Program-made: the position numbers and the translations under genes
Notes under the pieces: model-generated
Seen by the model: only the letters and a program-made list of their open reading frames with translations
What the model was told of the DNA's origin: nothing
The model's database searches: none
Part shown: positions 6,216-6,401 of the stretch, one piece after another
Layout: each line of letters opens with the position of its first letter
Position numbering within the stretch: the first letter of the stretch is position 1
Assembly (NCBI GenBank): GCA_013202315.1
Contig: JABMRZ010000364.1
Span: 1-6,401 of the forward strand
Direction of reading: 5' to 3'
Source of the DNA: Candidatus Tariuqbacter arcticus
GTDB lineage: Bacteria; Electryoneota; Tariuqbacteria; Tariuqbacterales; Tariuqbacteraceae
DNA: 6,401 nucleotides

Positions 6216-6229
6216 GACAAAAAATTGTC
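6216..6229. repeat. GACAA-N4-TTGTC inverted repeat
   Basis: GACAA (6216-6220) and TTGTC (6225-6229) are perfect arms around AAAA. It lies six bases from the GGCGC hairpin, in the probable promoter area of the enzyme gene. A dimeric regulator site is possible, but a five-base arm is weak evidence. Confidence 0.3.
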
Positions 6230-6250
6230 GATATGAATAATATAAAATTA

Positions 6251-6282
6251 GTGTAAAAGTATGAAAGTGTGAAAGTGTGAAA
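6251..6282. repeat. Octamer tandem array GTGTGAAA x4
   Basis: Four 8-bp units in phase: GTGTAAAA (6251), GTATGAAA (6259), GTGTGAAA (6267) and GTGTGAAA (6275). The first two carry one or two changes each and the last two are identical. It lies in the AT-rich region ahead of the enzyme gene, outside any coding sequence. Change in copy number could alter promoter spacing, which is an inference only. Confidence 0.85.
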
Positions 6283-6293
6283 GAAAAAACATT

Positions 6294-6386
6294 CGCGGTA
6301 GTAATTAAAGAACCAATCACCAATTACAAAATCAACTGCCCCGCACGGGCCCCCTCTACCGCGCGTAGTCCCGGAGGAGGCGTAGT
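6294..6386. other. GC-rich patch with small inverted and direct repeats
   Basis: An island clearly richer in G and C than the surrounding AT-rich DNA spans about 6338-6384. CGCGGTAG (6294-6301) is the exact reverse complement of CTACCGCG (6356-6363). CTAC (6356-6359) and GTAG (6365-6368) flank CGCGC. CCCG (6340-6343) pairs with CGGG (6346-6349). GCGTAGT occurs twice (6363-6369, 6380-6386). This looks like another dispersed palindromic unit or a mosaic of two, but its limits are unclear and it may run on past the window. Confidence 0.35.
6312..6332. repeat. Short heptamer run ACCAATC / ACCAATT / ACAAAAT
   Basis: Two near-identical 7-bp units (6312-6318, 6319-6325) and a decayed third (6326-6332). 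The unit length matches the two other heptamer arrays of the window, while the sequence is different. It is a short run, so chance is not excluded. Confidence 0.5.
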
Positions 6387-6401
6387 ATCTAAAATCTGAT
6401 A

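Noticed and set aside
1..6401. tRNA, rRNA or riboswitch
   Set aside because: No cloverleaf, rRNA core sequence or known riboswitch motif was recognised by eye in either spacer; a covariance-model scan would be decisive.

Overview
The window looks like a piece of bacterial chromosome from an uncultivated lineage, most likely in or near the Fibrobacteres-Chlorobi-Bacteroidetes (FCB) assemblage or a related candidate phylum. The best pointer is the C-terminus of the first large protein. It carries a 'SQNYPNPFNP' segment and an Ig-like sorting domain of the type IX secretion (T9SS) type A / FlgD-like kind, which is abundant in such lineages. Moderate base composition, AT-rich intergenic DNA crowded with short tandem repeats, and few small genes fit this. 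The assignment is an inference; no rRNA or tRNA gene is present to anchor it.

Layout. Positions 1-692 hold no convincing gene. This stretch contains, in order, a 17-unit heptamer array (5-123), a 77-bp imperfect palindrome (226-302), a near-perfect 21-bp palindrome (387-407), a minus-strand rho-independent terminator (465-491), a 69-bp MITE-like element (552-620) and a small TACTTGA array (657-677). Positions 693-3797 (minus) encode a 1034-residue secreted protein: signal peptide, 16 copies of a roughly 57-residue W-x-D-x-R repeat, and a C-terminal sorting domain. A 119-bp gap follows, with a clear Shine-Dalgarno and a sigma-54-like -24/-12 element. Positions 3917-6166 (minus) encode a 749-residue two-domain enzyme, a complete CapK/PaaK-like adenylate-forming domain joined to a GT4-type glycosyltransferase domain. 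Positions 6167-6401 are intergenic, with two small inverted repeats, an octamer array, more heptamers and a GC-rich patch.

How the genes work together. Both genes are read leftward and no terminator is visible between them, so read-through from the enzyme gene into the repeat-protein gene is possible. The repeat-protein gene also has its own promoter candidate and a good terminator downstream. The fusion enzyme probably belongs to surface-polysaccharide or glycoconjugate assembly in the cytoplasm, and the repeat protein is probably exported to the cell surface. A functional link (for example glycan anchoring of the exported protein) is only a guess.

The most notable items are the adenylate-forming/GT4 fusion, the regular 16-repeat protein whose N-terminus supplies what looks like a missing half-repeat (a propeller 'velcro' arrangement), and repeated use of 7- and 8-bp tandem units in the DNA flanking both genes.
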